Shown: piece after piece, positions 31,005 through 42,079 of the stretch
Layout of the letters: every line of letters starts with the position of its first letter
Position numbering within the stretch: position 1 is the stretch's first letter
Source of the DNA: Pomphorhynchus laevis
Lineage: Eukaryota > Acanthocephala > Palaeacanthocephala > Echinorhynchida > Pomphorhynchidae
Direction of reading: 5' to 3'
NCBI GenBank assembly: GCA_012934845.2
Contig: WNNJ02000836.1
Span: 62,001-126,000 of the forward strand
Length of the DNA: 64,000 nucleotides
Made by a program: the position numbers and the translations under genes
The notes under the pieces: model-generated
Told to the model about the DNA's origin: nothing
Databases searched by the model: none
The model's input: only the letters and a program-made list of their open reading frames with translations

Positions 31005-34000
31005 TTAGTTTTTAGAAACAATGAGTTGAACTATTGGAAAAAATACTCAGATTTAACTAGGTTTTTTAATAGTAGACATCTAACAATGATCATCGCACCG
31101 AGTAGCAAAAGTTATTAAAGGTGGATTTTATTCATTATAAAAAATACATTTGATATTAACATTCTTATTAAAGATTTAATTTCAGATTTGATTAACTAAA
31201 ATTTACAGAATATGTTTGCAATCAATATATTAGTTTTTTACTAAAAAATGAGTTTCACTATTGGAAAAAATACTTAGTTCGAACAGGGTTTTTTATTAGT
31301 GGACATGTAACAATAATCATCGCGACGAGTAGCAATATTTATTAAAGGTGGATTTTATTCATTAAGAAAATACATTTGAAATTAACTTTCTGATTTAGGA
31401 TTCACTTTGTGGTTTGATGAACTGAAATTTATTGATTATGTTTGCAATCAATTCATTAGTTTTTTACTAAAAAATGAGTTTCACTTTTGAAAAAAATGTT
31501 TATGAACTGGGTTTTTTTTATTAGTGGACATATAACAATGATCACCGCGACGAGTAGGATTAATTATTAAAGGTGGATTTTTTTCATTTAAAAAAATACA
31601 TTTGAAATAAACTTTCTTATTAAAGATATAATTTCAGATTTGATGAACTAAAATTTGCAGAATATGTTTGCAATCAAAATATTAGTTTTTACTAAAAAAT
31701 GACTTTCACTGTTGGAAAAAATACTAAGTTTAAACAAGATTTTTTAATAGTAGACATATAACAAGATCATGACGACGAGTAGCAATAGTTGTTATTAAAG
31801 GTGGATTTTATTTATTATAAAAAATACATTTGAAATTAACATTCTTATTAAAGATTTAATTTCAGATTTGATTAACTAAAATTTACAGAATATGTTTGCA
31901 ATCAATATATTAGTTTTTTACTAAAAAATGAGTTTCACTATTGGAAAAAATACTTAGTTCGAACAGGGTTTTTTATTAGTGGACATGTAACAATAATCAT
32001 CGCGACGAGTAGCAATATTTATTAAAGGTGGATTTTATTCATTAAGAAAATACATTTGAAATTAACTTTCTGATTTAGGATTCACTTTGTGGTTTGATGA
32101 ACTGAAATTTATTGATTATGTTTGCAATCAATTCTTTAGTTGTTTACTAAACAATGAGATTCACTAATGGAAAAAATACTTAGTTTGAACTGGGATTTTT
32201 AATGGTAGACATGTAACAATCATAATCGCGACGAGTAGCAATATTTATTAAAGGTTTATTTTATTCATTATACAAAATACATTTGAAATACACTTTCTGA
32301 TTTGATGAACTAAAATTTATAGATTATGTTTGCAATCAATTCATTAGTTTTTAGAAACAATGAGTTGAACTATTGGAAAAAATACTCAGATTTAACTAGG
32401 TTTTTTAATAGTAGACATCTAACAATGATCATCGCACCGAGTAGCAAAAGTTATTAAAGGTGGATTTTATTCATTATAAAAAATACATTTGATATTAACA
32501 TTCTTATTAAAGATTTAATTTCAGATTTGATTAACTAAAATTTACAGAATATGTTTGCAATCAATATATTAGTTTTTTACTAAAAAATGAGTTTCACTAT
32601 TGGAAAAAATACTTAGTTCGAACAGGGTTTTTTATTAGTGGACATGTAACAATAATCATCGCGACGAGTAGCAATATTTATTAAAGGTGGATTTTATTCA
32701 TTAAAAAAATACATTTGAAATACACTTTCTGATTTAGGATTCACTTTGTGGTTTGATGAACTGAAATTTATTGATTATGTTTGCAATCAATTCTTTAGTT
32801 GTTTACTAAACAATGAGATTCACTAATGGAAAAAATACTTAGTTTGAACTGGGATTTTTAATGGTAGACATGTAACAATCATAATCGCGACGAGTAGCAA
32901 TATTTATTAAAGGTTTATTTTATTCATTATACAAAATACATTTGAAATACACTTTCTGATTTGATGAACTAAAATTTATAGATTATGTTTGCAATCAATT
33001 CATTAGTTTTTAGAAACAATGAGTTGAACTATTGGAAAAAATACTCAGATTTAACTAGGTTTTTTAATAGTAGACATCTAACAATGATCATCGCACCGAG
33101 TAGCAAAAGTTATTAAAGGTGGATTTTATTCATTATAAAAAATACATTTGATATTAACATTCTTATTAAAGATTTAATTTCAGATTTGATTAACTAAAAT
33201 TTACAGAATATGTTTGCAATCAATATATTAGTTTTTTACTAAAAAATGAGTTTCACTATTGGAAAAAATACTTAGTTCGAACAGGGTTTTTTATTAGTGG
33301 ACATGTAACAATAATCATCGCGACGAGTAGCAATATTTATTAAAGGTGGATTTTATTCATTAAGAAAATACATTTGAAATTAACTTTCTGATTTAGGATT
33401 CACTTTGTGGTTTGATGAACTGAAATTTATTGATTATGTTTGCAATCAATTCTTTAGTTGTTTACTAAACAATGAGATTCACTAATGGAAAAAATACTTA
33501 GTTTGAACTGGGATTTTTAATGGTAGACATGTAACAATCATAATCGCGACGAGTAGCAATATTTATTAAAGGTTTATTTTATTCATTATACAAAATACAT
33601 TTGAAATACACTTTCTGATTTGATGAACTAAAATTTATAGATTATGTTTGCAATCAATTCATTAGTTTTTAGAAACAATGAGTTGAACTATTGGAAAAAA
33701 TACTCAGATTTAACTAGGTTTTTTAATAGTAGACATCTAACAATGATCATCGCACCGAGTAGCAAAAGTTATTAAAGGTGGATTTTATTCATTATAAAAA
33801 ATACATTTGATATTAACATTCTTATTAAAGATTTAATTTCAGATTTGATTAACTAAAATTTACAGAATATGTTTGCAATCAATATATTAGTTTTTTACTA
33901 AAAAATGAGTTTCACTATTGGAAAAAATACTTAGTTCGAACAGGGTTTTTTATTAGTGGACATGTAACAATAATCATCGCGACGAGTAGCAATATTTATT

Positions 34001-34700
34001 AAAGGTGGATTTTATTCATTAAAAAAATACATTTGAAATACACTTTCTGATTTAGGATTCACTTTGTGGTTTGATGAACTGAAATTTATTGATTATGTTT
34101 GCAATCAATTCTTTAGTTGTTTACTAAACAATGAGATTCACTAATGGAAAAAATACTTAGTTTGAACTGGGATTTTTAACGGTAGACATGTAACAATCAT
34201 AATCGCGACGAGTAGCAATATTTATTAAAGGTTTATTTTATTCATTATACAAAATACATTTGAAATACACTTTCTGATTTGATGAACTAAAATTTATAGA
34301 TTATGTTTGCAATCAATTCATTAGTTTTTAGAAACAATGAGTTGAACTATTGGAAAAAATACTCAGATTTAACTAGGTTTTTTAATAGTAGACATCTAAC
34401 AATGATCATCGCACCGAGTAGCAAAAGTTATTAAAGGTGGATTTTATTCATTATAAAAAATACATTTGATATTAACATTATTATTAAAGATTTAATTTCA
34501 GATTTGATTAACTAAAATTTACAGAATATGTTTGCAATCAATATATTAGTTTTTTACTAAAAAATGAGTTTCACTATTGGAAAAAATACTTAGTTCGAAC
34601 AGGGTTTTTTATTAGTGGACATGTAACAATAATCATCGCGACGAGTAGCAATATTTATTAAAGGTGGATTTTATTCATTAAGAAAATACATTTGAAATTA
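31005..34700. repeat. Higher-order repeat region of the 220-bp satellite
   Basis: The marker TTTTTAGAAACAATGAGTTG recurs near 32350, 33010, 33670 and 34330, about 659 bp apart (three monomers), with an isolated earlier copy near 31010. A second marker alternates between copies: CATTAAGAAAATACATTTG at 32040, 33359 and 34677, but CATTAAAAAAATACATTTG at 32699 and 34018. This makes a superposed period of about 1319 bp (six monomers). Confidence 0.8.
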
Positions 34701-35364
34701 ACTTTCGTATTAAAGATTAACTTTTTGATTTGATGAATTAAAATTTATAGATTATGTTTGCAATCAATTCATTAGTTTTTTACTAAAAAATGAGTTTCAC
34801 TTTTGGAAAAAATGTTTATGAACTTGGTTTTTTTTATTAGTGGACATATAACAATGATCACCGCGACGAGTATAATTAATTATTAAAGGTGGATTTTTTT
34901 CATTTAAAAAAATACATTTGAAATAAACTTTCTAATTAAAGATATAATTTCAGATTTGATGAACTAAAATTTGCAGAATATGTTTGCAATCAAAATATTA
35001 GTTTTTACTAAAAAATGACTTTCACTGTTGGAAAAAATACTAAGTTTAAACAAGATTTTTTAATAGTAGACATATAACAAGATCATGACGACGAGTAGCA
35101 ATAGTTGTTATTAAAGGTGGATTTTATTTATTATAAAAAATACATTGTAAATTAACTTTCTTATTAAAGATACAATTTCAGATGTGATGGACTAAAATTT
35201 ACAGAATATGTTTCAATCAAAATATTAGTTTTTTACAAAAATATGAGTTTCACTATTGGAAAAAATACTTAGTTTGAACAGGGTTTTTTATTAGTGGACA
35301 TATAAAAATGATCAGCGCGACAAGTAGCAATAGTGATTAAAGTTGGATTTTAATCACCTAATTT

Positions 35365-35412
35365 GGTAGTCAGCCAAAAGGCTGACTACCTAAGTTGGTA
35401 GTCAGCCTTTTG
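35365..35412. repeat. Perfect 11-bp hairpin plus extra arm at the satellite border
   Basis: GGTAGTCAGCC-AAAA-GGCTGACTACC (35365-35390) followed by a third arm GGTAGTCAGCC at 35397-35407. It marks the junction between the 220-bp and the 293-bp satellites. Confidence 0.85.
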
Positions 35413-35468
35413 ATGCTTCATCAGTAGGGTCCCGATTAATAAGGGTTTTCGGGGATTCTCCACCACAG

Positions 35469-35470
<2 letters not shown>
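35413..35470 (-). repeat. Inverted end of a hammerhead satellite unit
   Basis: On the minus strand this reads CTGTGGTGGAGAATCCCCG, then GGGACCCTACTGATGAAGC, matching the plus-strand unit at 35570-35625 and including the hammerhead core. It forms a large inverted repeat with it around the TA tract. Confidence 0.85.
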
Positions 35471-35558
<88 letters not shown>

Positions 35559-35569
35559 ATATATATTAC
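35471..35569. repeat. (TA)n tract at an inversion centre
   Basis: About 99 bp of nearly pure TA with one TTT interruption, lying between inverted copies of the same satellite sequence. It can extrude a cruciform. Confidence 0.95.
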
Positions 35570-38500
35570 TGTGGGTGAGAATCCCCGAACACTCTTAAAA
35601 TCTGGACTTTACTGATGAAGCTCAAAAGCAGAATACGGTCTAGGGATTTGATTGCTGATGAACTGTGATGGTATCCAATACCCAATTATGTCCATTTTAC
35701 CCCGTTTAATAATTTAATAATTAGTAATAACTATAATGCCGTATCGATTAGCGATGTAGGGCAGGCACCCAATAATATTCATATATTATAACGCCAAATA
35801 ACTTTTCTGATTGCATGTGGACTTAGAGAATGTCTTGTAATAAGCATCATTGGGATAAATCCTTCAAAACCGTTGTGGATGATCCCTGAAAACTCTTAAA
35901 ATCTTGACCCTACTGATGATGCTGAATAAGCAGAAACCGGTCTAGGGATTTGATTGCTGATGAACTGTAATGGTTTCCAATACCCAGTTATGTCTGTTCT
36001 CCCGTTTTTTATTAGTAACAAGTATAATGCCTTATCGCTCAGCAATCCGGGGGCCGGCTGCAAAAATATTTATATAATATACTGCTGAATCACTTTTGTG
36101 ATCGCCTGTGGACTTTAAAGTTTGTCTTGCATTAATCATCCTTGTGATGAACCCTTCTAAACTGTGCTGGACGATTTCTGAACACTTTTAAAATCTGGAA
36201 AAATAATGAAGCTCAATAAGCAGAAACCGGTCTAGGAATCTGATTGCTGATCGACTGTGATGGTTTCGAATACCCAATTATGTCCGTATTCTTCCGTCTA
36301 ATAATAAGTAAATACTATTATGCTGTATTGCTCAGCGATGGGTTAGCATTCGCTAATAATATTCATATATTATAATGCCGAATGCCTTTTGTAATCGCCT
36401 GTAGAATTGAAGGTTGTCTTGTAAAAATCATCCTTGTGATGAACCCTTCTTAAGTGTGGTGGAGGATTTCTGAACCCTCTAAAAATCTGGACCCTACTGA
36501 TGACGCTCAATGTGCACAAATCGGTCTAGGAATTTAATTGCTAATAGAGGGACGGCTTCTAATACCCAGTTATATCGGTTTTCTCCTGTCTAATAATTAG
36601 TAACATTTATAATGCCGTATCGCTCGGTGATCCGGAAGCAGGCTCTAATAATGTTCATATATTATAACGTTGAATCACTTTTGTTATCGCCTGTACACTT
36701 GAAGGTTGTCTTTAAAAATCATCCTTGTGATGAACCCTTCTAAAATATGTTGGATGATCCATCAACACTCTTAAAATCTGGAGTCTACTGATGAAGCTCA
36801 ATAAGCAGAAACTAGTCTAGGGATTATATTGCTGATGGACAGTGATGGTTTTCAATACACAGTTATGTCCGTATTCTCCCGTCTTAAATTACTAACTACC
36901 ATACTGCCGTATTGCTCAACAATCCGTGGTAAGGCTTTAATAATTTTAATATATTATAATGTCGAAAGACATTTGTGATCGCCTGTTTACAAGAAGGTTG
37001 TCTTGTAACAATAATCCTTACGATAAACGCTTCTAAACTCTTGTGGAGGATCAGTAAACACTCTTTAAATCCGGGCCCTACAGATGAAGCTTAAAAAGCA
37101 GAAACCGGTATAGAGATTTATTGCTGATGGACATTAATTGTTTCCAATACCCATTTATCTTATTTTTCCCGTCTTATAATTAGTAACAAACTATAATGCT
37201 AGTTCTCTCAGCGATGCAGGGTCAAGATCTAAATATATTAAAATATTACAATGCCGAATCACTTTTGTGATCGACTGTGAACTTGAAGGTTGTCTTGTAA
37301 TAATTATCCTTGTGATGAACACTTCTAGACTGTGGTGGACGATTTCTGAACAATTGCAAAATCTGGACACAACTGATGAAGCTCAATAAGCAGAAACCAA
37401 TTTAGGGATTTGATTGCTGACGAACTGTAATAATTTACAATACCTAATTATGTCTGATTTTCTCCTTATAATAATTAGTTACAATTATAACGCCGTATCG
37501 CTCAGCGATCCGGGGCATGCTCTAATAATATTAATATATTATATTGCCTAATCACTATTTTGATCGCCTGTGGACTAGAATTGTCTTGTAATAATTATCC
37601 TAGTGATGAATCCTTCTAAACTGTGGTGGAGGATCCCTGAACACTCTTAAAATCTGAACCGAATAATGAAGCTCAATAAACAGAAACCGGACTAAGGATT
37701 TGATTGCTGATGGACTGTGATGGTTTCCAATACCAACTTATGTCCGTTTTTCCCCGTTTAATATTTGAATACAACTATAATGCCGTATCGCTCAGCGATC
37801 CGGGGGCAGACTCTAATAATATTAATTTTTTATAATGCCGAATCACCTATGTGATCGCCTGTGGACTTTAATGCTGTCTTGTAATAATCATCAATGTGAT
37901 GGACTCTTCGTAACTATGATGGAGGATCCCTAAACACATTTAAAATCTGGACCCTAATGATAAAACTCAAAAAGCCAAACCGGTCTAGGGATTTGATTGC
38001 TGATGAACTGTAATGGTTTAAAATAAATACCCATTTATGCCCGTTTTTGCTCGTATTTAAATTATGATCAACTACAATGCCGTATCGCCCAGTGATTGGG
38101 GACCGGCTCTAATAATATTAATATATATTTATAACGAAAGACTTTTTTGATCGCCTGTGGACTTGAATGTTGTCTTGTATTAATCATCTTTGTGATTAAC
38201 CCTTTTGAACTGTGATGGCGGATTTCTGAACACACTAAAAATCAGGACACCTACTGATGAAGCTCAATAATAAGAAACCGGTCAAGGTATTTATTGTCGA
38301 TGGACTGTGATTTTTCTAATACCAAGTTATGTCCGTGTTCCTACGTATAATAATTAACAACTATAATGCCGTATCGCTAAGCGATCCGGGCTTGCTCTCA
38401 TAATATTCATATATTATAATGCCGAATCACTTTTGTGATCGCCTGAAGACTTGAAGGTTGTTTTGTAATAATCATAATCGTGATGAACCCTTCAAACTGA

Positions 38501-39605
38501 GGAGGAGGATCACTAAACACTCTTAAAATCTAGACGCTACTGATGAAGATCAATCAGCAATAACCGGTATAGAAATTTGCTAGCTGATGGACTGTGATAA
38601 TTTTCAATAAACAGTTATGTTCGATTTCCATAGTCTAATTATTAGTAACAACTATAATGCCGAATCGCTTAGCGATCGGGGGCAGGTTCTAATAATATTT
38701 ATATATTACAATGCCGAATCACTTTTGATATCGTCTGTAGACTTGAAAGTTGTCTTGTAATAATAATCATTGTGATGAACTCTTCTAAACTGTGGTAGAG
38801 GATCCCAGAACACTCTTAAAATCTGGACACCTACTGATTAAGCTCAATAAGCAAAACCGTGTAAGGATTTGATTGCTGATAAACTGTGATGGTTTCCAAT
38901 ATTCACTTATGTCCGCTTTCCATCGGTATAATAATTAGTATCAACTATAATGCCATATCGCTTAGCGATTCATGGGCAAGTTCTAATAATATTCATATAT
39001 TATAATGCGGAATCACTTTTGTGATCAGCTGTGGACCTGAAGGTTGTCTTGTAATAATCACATTTGTGATGAATCTTTCTACACAGTGGTAAACAATCCC
39101 TAAATTCTCTTAAAATCTGGACCCTATGATGAAGCTCTTTAAGCAGTAAACGGTCAAGAGATTTGATTGCTGATAAAGGGATGGTTTCCAATACCTAGTA
39201 ATGTCCGTTTTTCACTGTCTAATAGTTAGAAATCACAATAATGCCGTATCGCTCAGCGATTTGGGAGCAGGATATAACAATATTTATATGTTATAATGCC
39301 GATTCATTTTTGTGATCGCCTGTGGACTTGGAGGTTGTCTTGTAAAAATCATCCTTGTGATGAACTATCCTATAATCTGACGGAGGATCCTTGAACACTC
39401 TTAAAATCCGGACACAACTGATGAAGCTCAATAAGGAGAAATCGGTCTAGGAATCTGATTGCTGATGGACTGTGATGGTTTTCAATTCCCAGTTATGTCC
39501 GAATTCTCCCGTCCAATAATTAGTAACTACTATAATGCCGTATCGTTCAGCGATCCGTTTGCAGGCTCTAATAATATCTTTATATTATAATGCCGAACCA
39601 CTTTT
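35570..39605 (+). repeat. 293-bp hammerhead-ribozyme satellite, array 1
   Basis: Fourteen tandem units. The ribozyme core starts near 35612, 35913, 36203, 36497, 36788, 37081, 37373, 37663, 37957, 38254, 38540, 38834, 39126 and 39418 (spacing 286-301). Each unit also has GCCGTATCGCTCAGCGATCC, a AATATTCATATATTATAATG block and ATCACTTTTGTGATCGCCTG (both with short hairpins). About half of the units keep an exact CTGATGA. The last unit is cut at about 39605 by a Jockey-group LINE. Array 2 at 48.9 kb is a paralogue with the same order of variants. Confidence 0.92.
35900..35955 (+). ncRNA. Type I hammerhead ribozyme, best-preserved unit
   Basis: Stem I: AATC (35900-35903) with GATT (35952-35955) and CCCTA (35908-35912) with TAGGG (35943-35947), separated by an internal loop TTGA/ATTT. 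Core CTGATGA (35913-35919). Stem II TGCT-GAATA-AGCA. GAAA (35933-35936). Stem III is only ACCGGT, self-complementary, then C17, so cleavage would fall after GTC at 35942. All conserved core bases are present. In most other units position 10.1 is A, giving an A-A mismatch at the base of stem II. Such tiny stems III are known to work as dimers in newt, schistosome and PLE hammerheads. Confidence 0.85.
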
Positions 39606-40600
39606 GTGAGGGAATTCCTCTCGGAAATAAGACTAATCTCGAGATAGCCCAAGTTCCCCAGAAGCGCACCTGAGTTTTCCCTTTCAATGACAGATGCTGA
39701 GCCTGTTTCAGGGCCCAGCTATCTTTCTTCAGGATACGTTTAAATCTATCCAGGTCAGCTTTCACCGACCAGTTCACCGAAACCGTGAACCCCAGGTATT
39801 TTACTCGACTCGTGAAGACAGGGAGGGGTTGATTACTTAAAATAGAGGATAGTGAGGAGAGTGCTAGTCTCTTGAGTTTTTGCTTTGTTACAAGGGAGCC
39901 ATCAAAGACTACAACCTGCGATTTTGCGGAGTTTAAAATAAGATTGGATTGGGGTAGCTGGTCTTTTAGTCTTAAAAAGAAACGGATGATGTCAGAGACT
40001 ACGTCTTTACACATGCGTCCAGTGAACAGGGCTGTGGTGTCATCAGCGTACACCACTAGACGTTGTTCGCGTTTGAATACTTCAAATAGGTTAATAGAAG
40101 CAACAAGATATAAGATAGGAGTAAGATGGGAGCCTTGAAGCACACTAGTTATTGGGTAGAACTGACGCGCATCAGGGTCGTCATCATAGTAAAATCGCTT
40201 GGTGTACAGCAGAATCTCCACCCTGTTCACAATTATCGCAGGCAACCCGAGGAACCTGCGAGAAGATATCACAAAGGGAATGGATATGCGGTTAAATGCA
40301 GCAGAAAAGTTAAGGAAAACAGCCACAACTAGACGATGGCTATTAGCCCGACAAAACTGCTCCACCTCACCAACTGTTGAATGAACCAAGCGACTTTTAC
40401 AAACACATGAAAATCTGGAGGGATCAAATTACGTCTACTTAAATGGTCGCGGATTTTACGCGCAAGCGCTTTTTCGTAAATCGACACGAGTGCATTTTGA
40501 ATCGAAATAGGTCGCGGATCTTTAGGGCATAGAACAGGATTTGTCTTAGGAATAAAAACACGCTTACTAATATTGATACCTGCTACATCGAATTGGGGCT
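39606..40600 (-). mobile_element. Jockey/I/R1-group LINE, reverse transcriptase
   Basis: Minus strand. 40600-40390 gives DVAGINISKRVFIPKTNPVL, PKDPRPISIQNALVSIYEKA and RRNLIPPDFH. 40389-39580 is open for 269 residues: MVHSTVGEVEQFCRANSHRL, VVAVFLNFSAAFNRI (usual catalytic D replaced by N), SVLQGSHLTPILYL, LVVYADDTTALF, SNLILNSAKSQVVVF, and VKYLGFTVSVNWSVK. The missing motif A aspartate makes it inactive. It cuts the hammerhead array at 39605. The RT is preceded directly by gag sequence, with the endonuclease deleted. Confidence 0.85.
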
Positions 40601-41600
40601 AGACCCATCCGCGGCAGGTACTTGCCCATGGGCAGCATCTTCATTTCCCCTTATTTTCTTACTCTTCAGAAGTTTGCCGATATTAATAGGGGGATGAGAT
40701 GAGCCGAAACCCCCTTCCTTTAGGATTATGGAATTGCCGTATGATGGAATAGTAGGGCTAGTACAACACGCGACAAGAACAGTTGTTACTAATCTTCCAT
40801 CTTCTAATACATTATTTCAATACGTAAATCAACTGTTCGCATGAGGTCATCGTCCCTCATACGGGTGAAAGCATTTGCAAAGCTACCAGATTTCGGTTGG
40901 GCAGCAGACTTGTTAAATTTACTTCGATATAATTTAAAATGGCTGCATTTTCTGCCTCATGCAGGATGGCTCCCCCGCAGTTTGAATATAATAAGGGGCC
41001 ACACATTTTTCTCCTTCCAACATATCCGAACACTGGGGAAGCCACACACCCTACATGTCAATAGCTCACTGCAGCTGAAGGCCTAGCGCCCCCCCCCAAT
41101 TAATGGCACCGGCTGCAGTGAGGATGTGTTGAACTCTTCTTCGACGATAATAGAAAATCTGAGATTAAATCCCATGAAGGGATTACAAGCTGAATTAGCC
41201 AGCAATTCAGCCCGCTCTAGGGGAGCGGAACAAAATCTAACTGGTATTGGGTGTCTGCTCTTGTCCATTATTGAACGGTTGTTCGATATTTTATGTTTCC
41301 TGTAGCAATTCGACATCATTCGTTTCCATTTGGCATAGGAGGTTAGATACTTTTAGCGTGGCAAGTATGGGTTTAGAGTATATGGACCCATACTCCGACA
41401 GTGAAGATACGAAGTATTTAATATACCGCTTTAAGAGGTCTGAGGTCGTTAAAGATATCCTTAATTCAGTTTCATATAGTTTGACCGAGTTAAAAATGAC
41501 TCTGCTTGATAATGGCTCGGTAAACGGCCGTAGGAAGAAGTTAAACAATAAATGCCTTTCCATAGGCTTTTTGATCTTTATAATGATCAAATTTTTTAGT
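40601..41600 (-). mobile_element. Jockey-group LINE gag (ORF1)
   Basis: Minus strand. 41590-41291 is the N-terminal part (MERHLLFNFFLRPFTEPLSS, KPILATLKVSNLL), and 41319-41083 the central domain (PIPVRFCSAPLERAELLANS, ACNPFMGFNLRFS), matching gag at 54.8 and 63.8 kb. The zinc knuckle near 41040-40975 is frameshifted. The C-terminus (NEDAAHGQ) runs directly into RT residues at about 40600, so ORF2's endonuclease is missing. The same fusion occurs at 57.15 kb. Confidence 0.75.
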
Positions 41601-41955
41601 GTTGAGATGAGGGAAGTACCTTGCTATCCCTAGCAACAATTGAAACTTCACTAACCTTTAGAACAGGCGATTTAAAACCAGCATTTATCTTTGTCTTTTT
41701 TTCATTTTTTATTCTTGCAATTCAACTACCCAGTTGGTGCATACATGATTTGTACTATTTGTTTTTTACCGCAGTTAGTCGTTATTTTGTATTCAATTCC
41801 ATTTTTATTGTGACATCGGAAAAATGCTCGTTCGATCAATCCGATCAGAAATTGCATGTTACATTATCACTGGAATTTAGAAAAGAAAATTTGCAATTGG
41901 GTTTTCTAAGTATTATGAATTGAACTTAAAATAAATTAAACATGTATTTATCTTT
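41601..41955. other. LINE upstream region, duplicated, unassigned
   Basis: Present again at 58158-58480 with few differences. A 100-codon plus-strand frame is open in both (41621-41923 and 58180-58482), with hydrophobic residues early (FVFFSFFILAIQL). It resembles nothing I know and may be chance. It could be LINE 5' UTR or PLE 3' UTR. Confidence 0.35.
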
Positions 41956-41959
41956 ATTG

Positions 41960-42075
41960 AGTGACAAATCCGACATCAATTGTCCAAGCCAATATTGCTC
42001 ACGACACTTCCTGTGTTGAGCTGACTTAAATTCAGATTCACTAATTATATATTTGAATTTATCCATGTGATTGGG
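41960..42075 (-). mobile_element. PLE GIY-YIG domain, C-terminal fragment
   Basis: Minus strand, identical in layout to 58485-58635 (HMDKFKYIISESEFKSAQHR, EQYWLGQL). It breaks at 42075 where plus-strand PLE RT fragments begin. Confidence 0.7.
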
Positions 42076-42079
42076 TAAC

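Larger units (their letters stand above)
28322..35350. repeat. 220-bp satellite array
   Basis: About 32 head-to-tail units of ~220 bp. Each has TTTTTTACTAA, ATGAGTTTCACT, TTGGAAAAAATACT, a GACATGTAACAATGATCATC block followed by GCGACGAGTAGC, GGTGGATTTTATTC, and AAATTAACTTTCTGATT. The units at 28.46-29.36 kb are identical. Those at 32.0-34.7 kb form higher-order repeats, and the rest are divergent. The array is AT-rich and has no coding frame. It ends at the inverted-repeat border at 35.36 kb. Long AT-rich satellites like this are typical of centromeric or pericentromeric DNA; that placement is inferred. Confidence 0.95.

Noticed and set aside
28500-35300. CTGATGA in the 220-bp satellite as a possible hammerhead
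   Set aside because: It is followed by ACTAAAATT... with no GAAA at the right distance and no stem II or stem I pairing; divergent monomers do not keep CTGATGA.
40841-41086. Plus-strand frames across the Jockey-group LINE gag
   Set aside because: They are antisense to recognisable gag protein on the minus strand.
41621-41923. 100-codon frame present in both duplicated blocks (41.6 and 58.2 kb) as a gene
   Set aside because: Both copies come from one segmental duplication, so shared openness is not independent evidence; no domain and no promoter seen.
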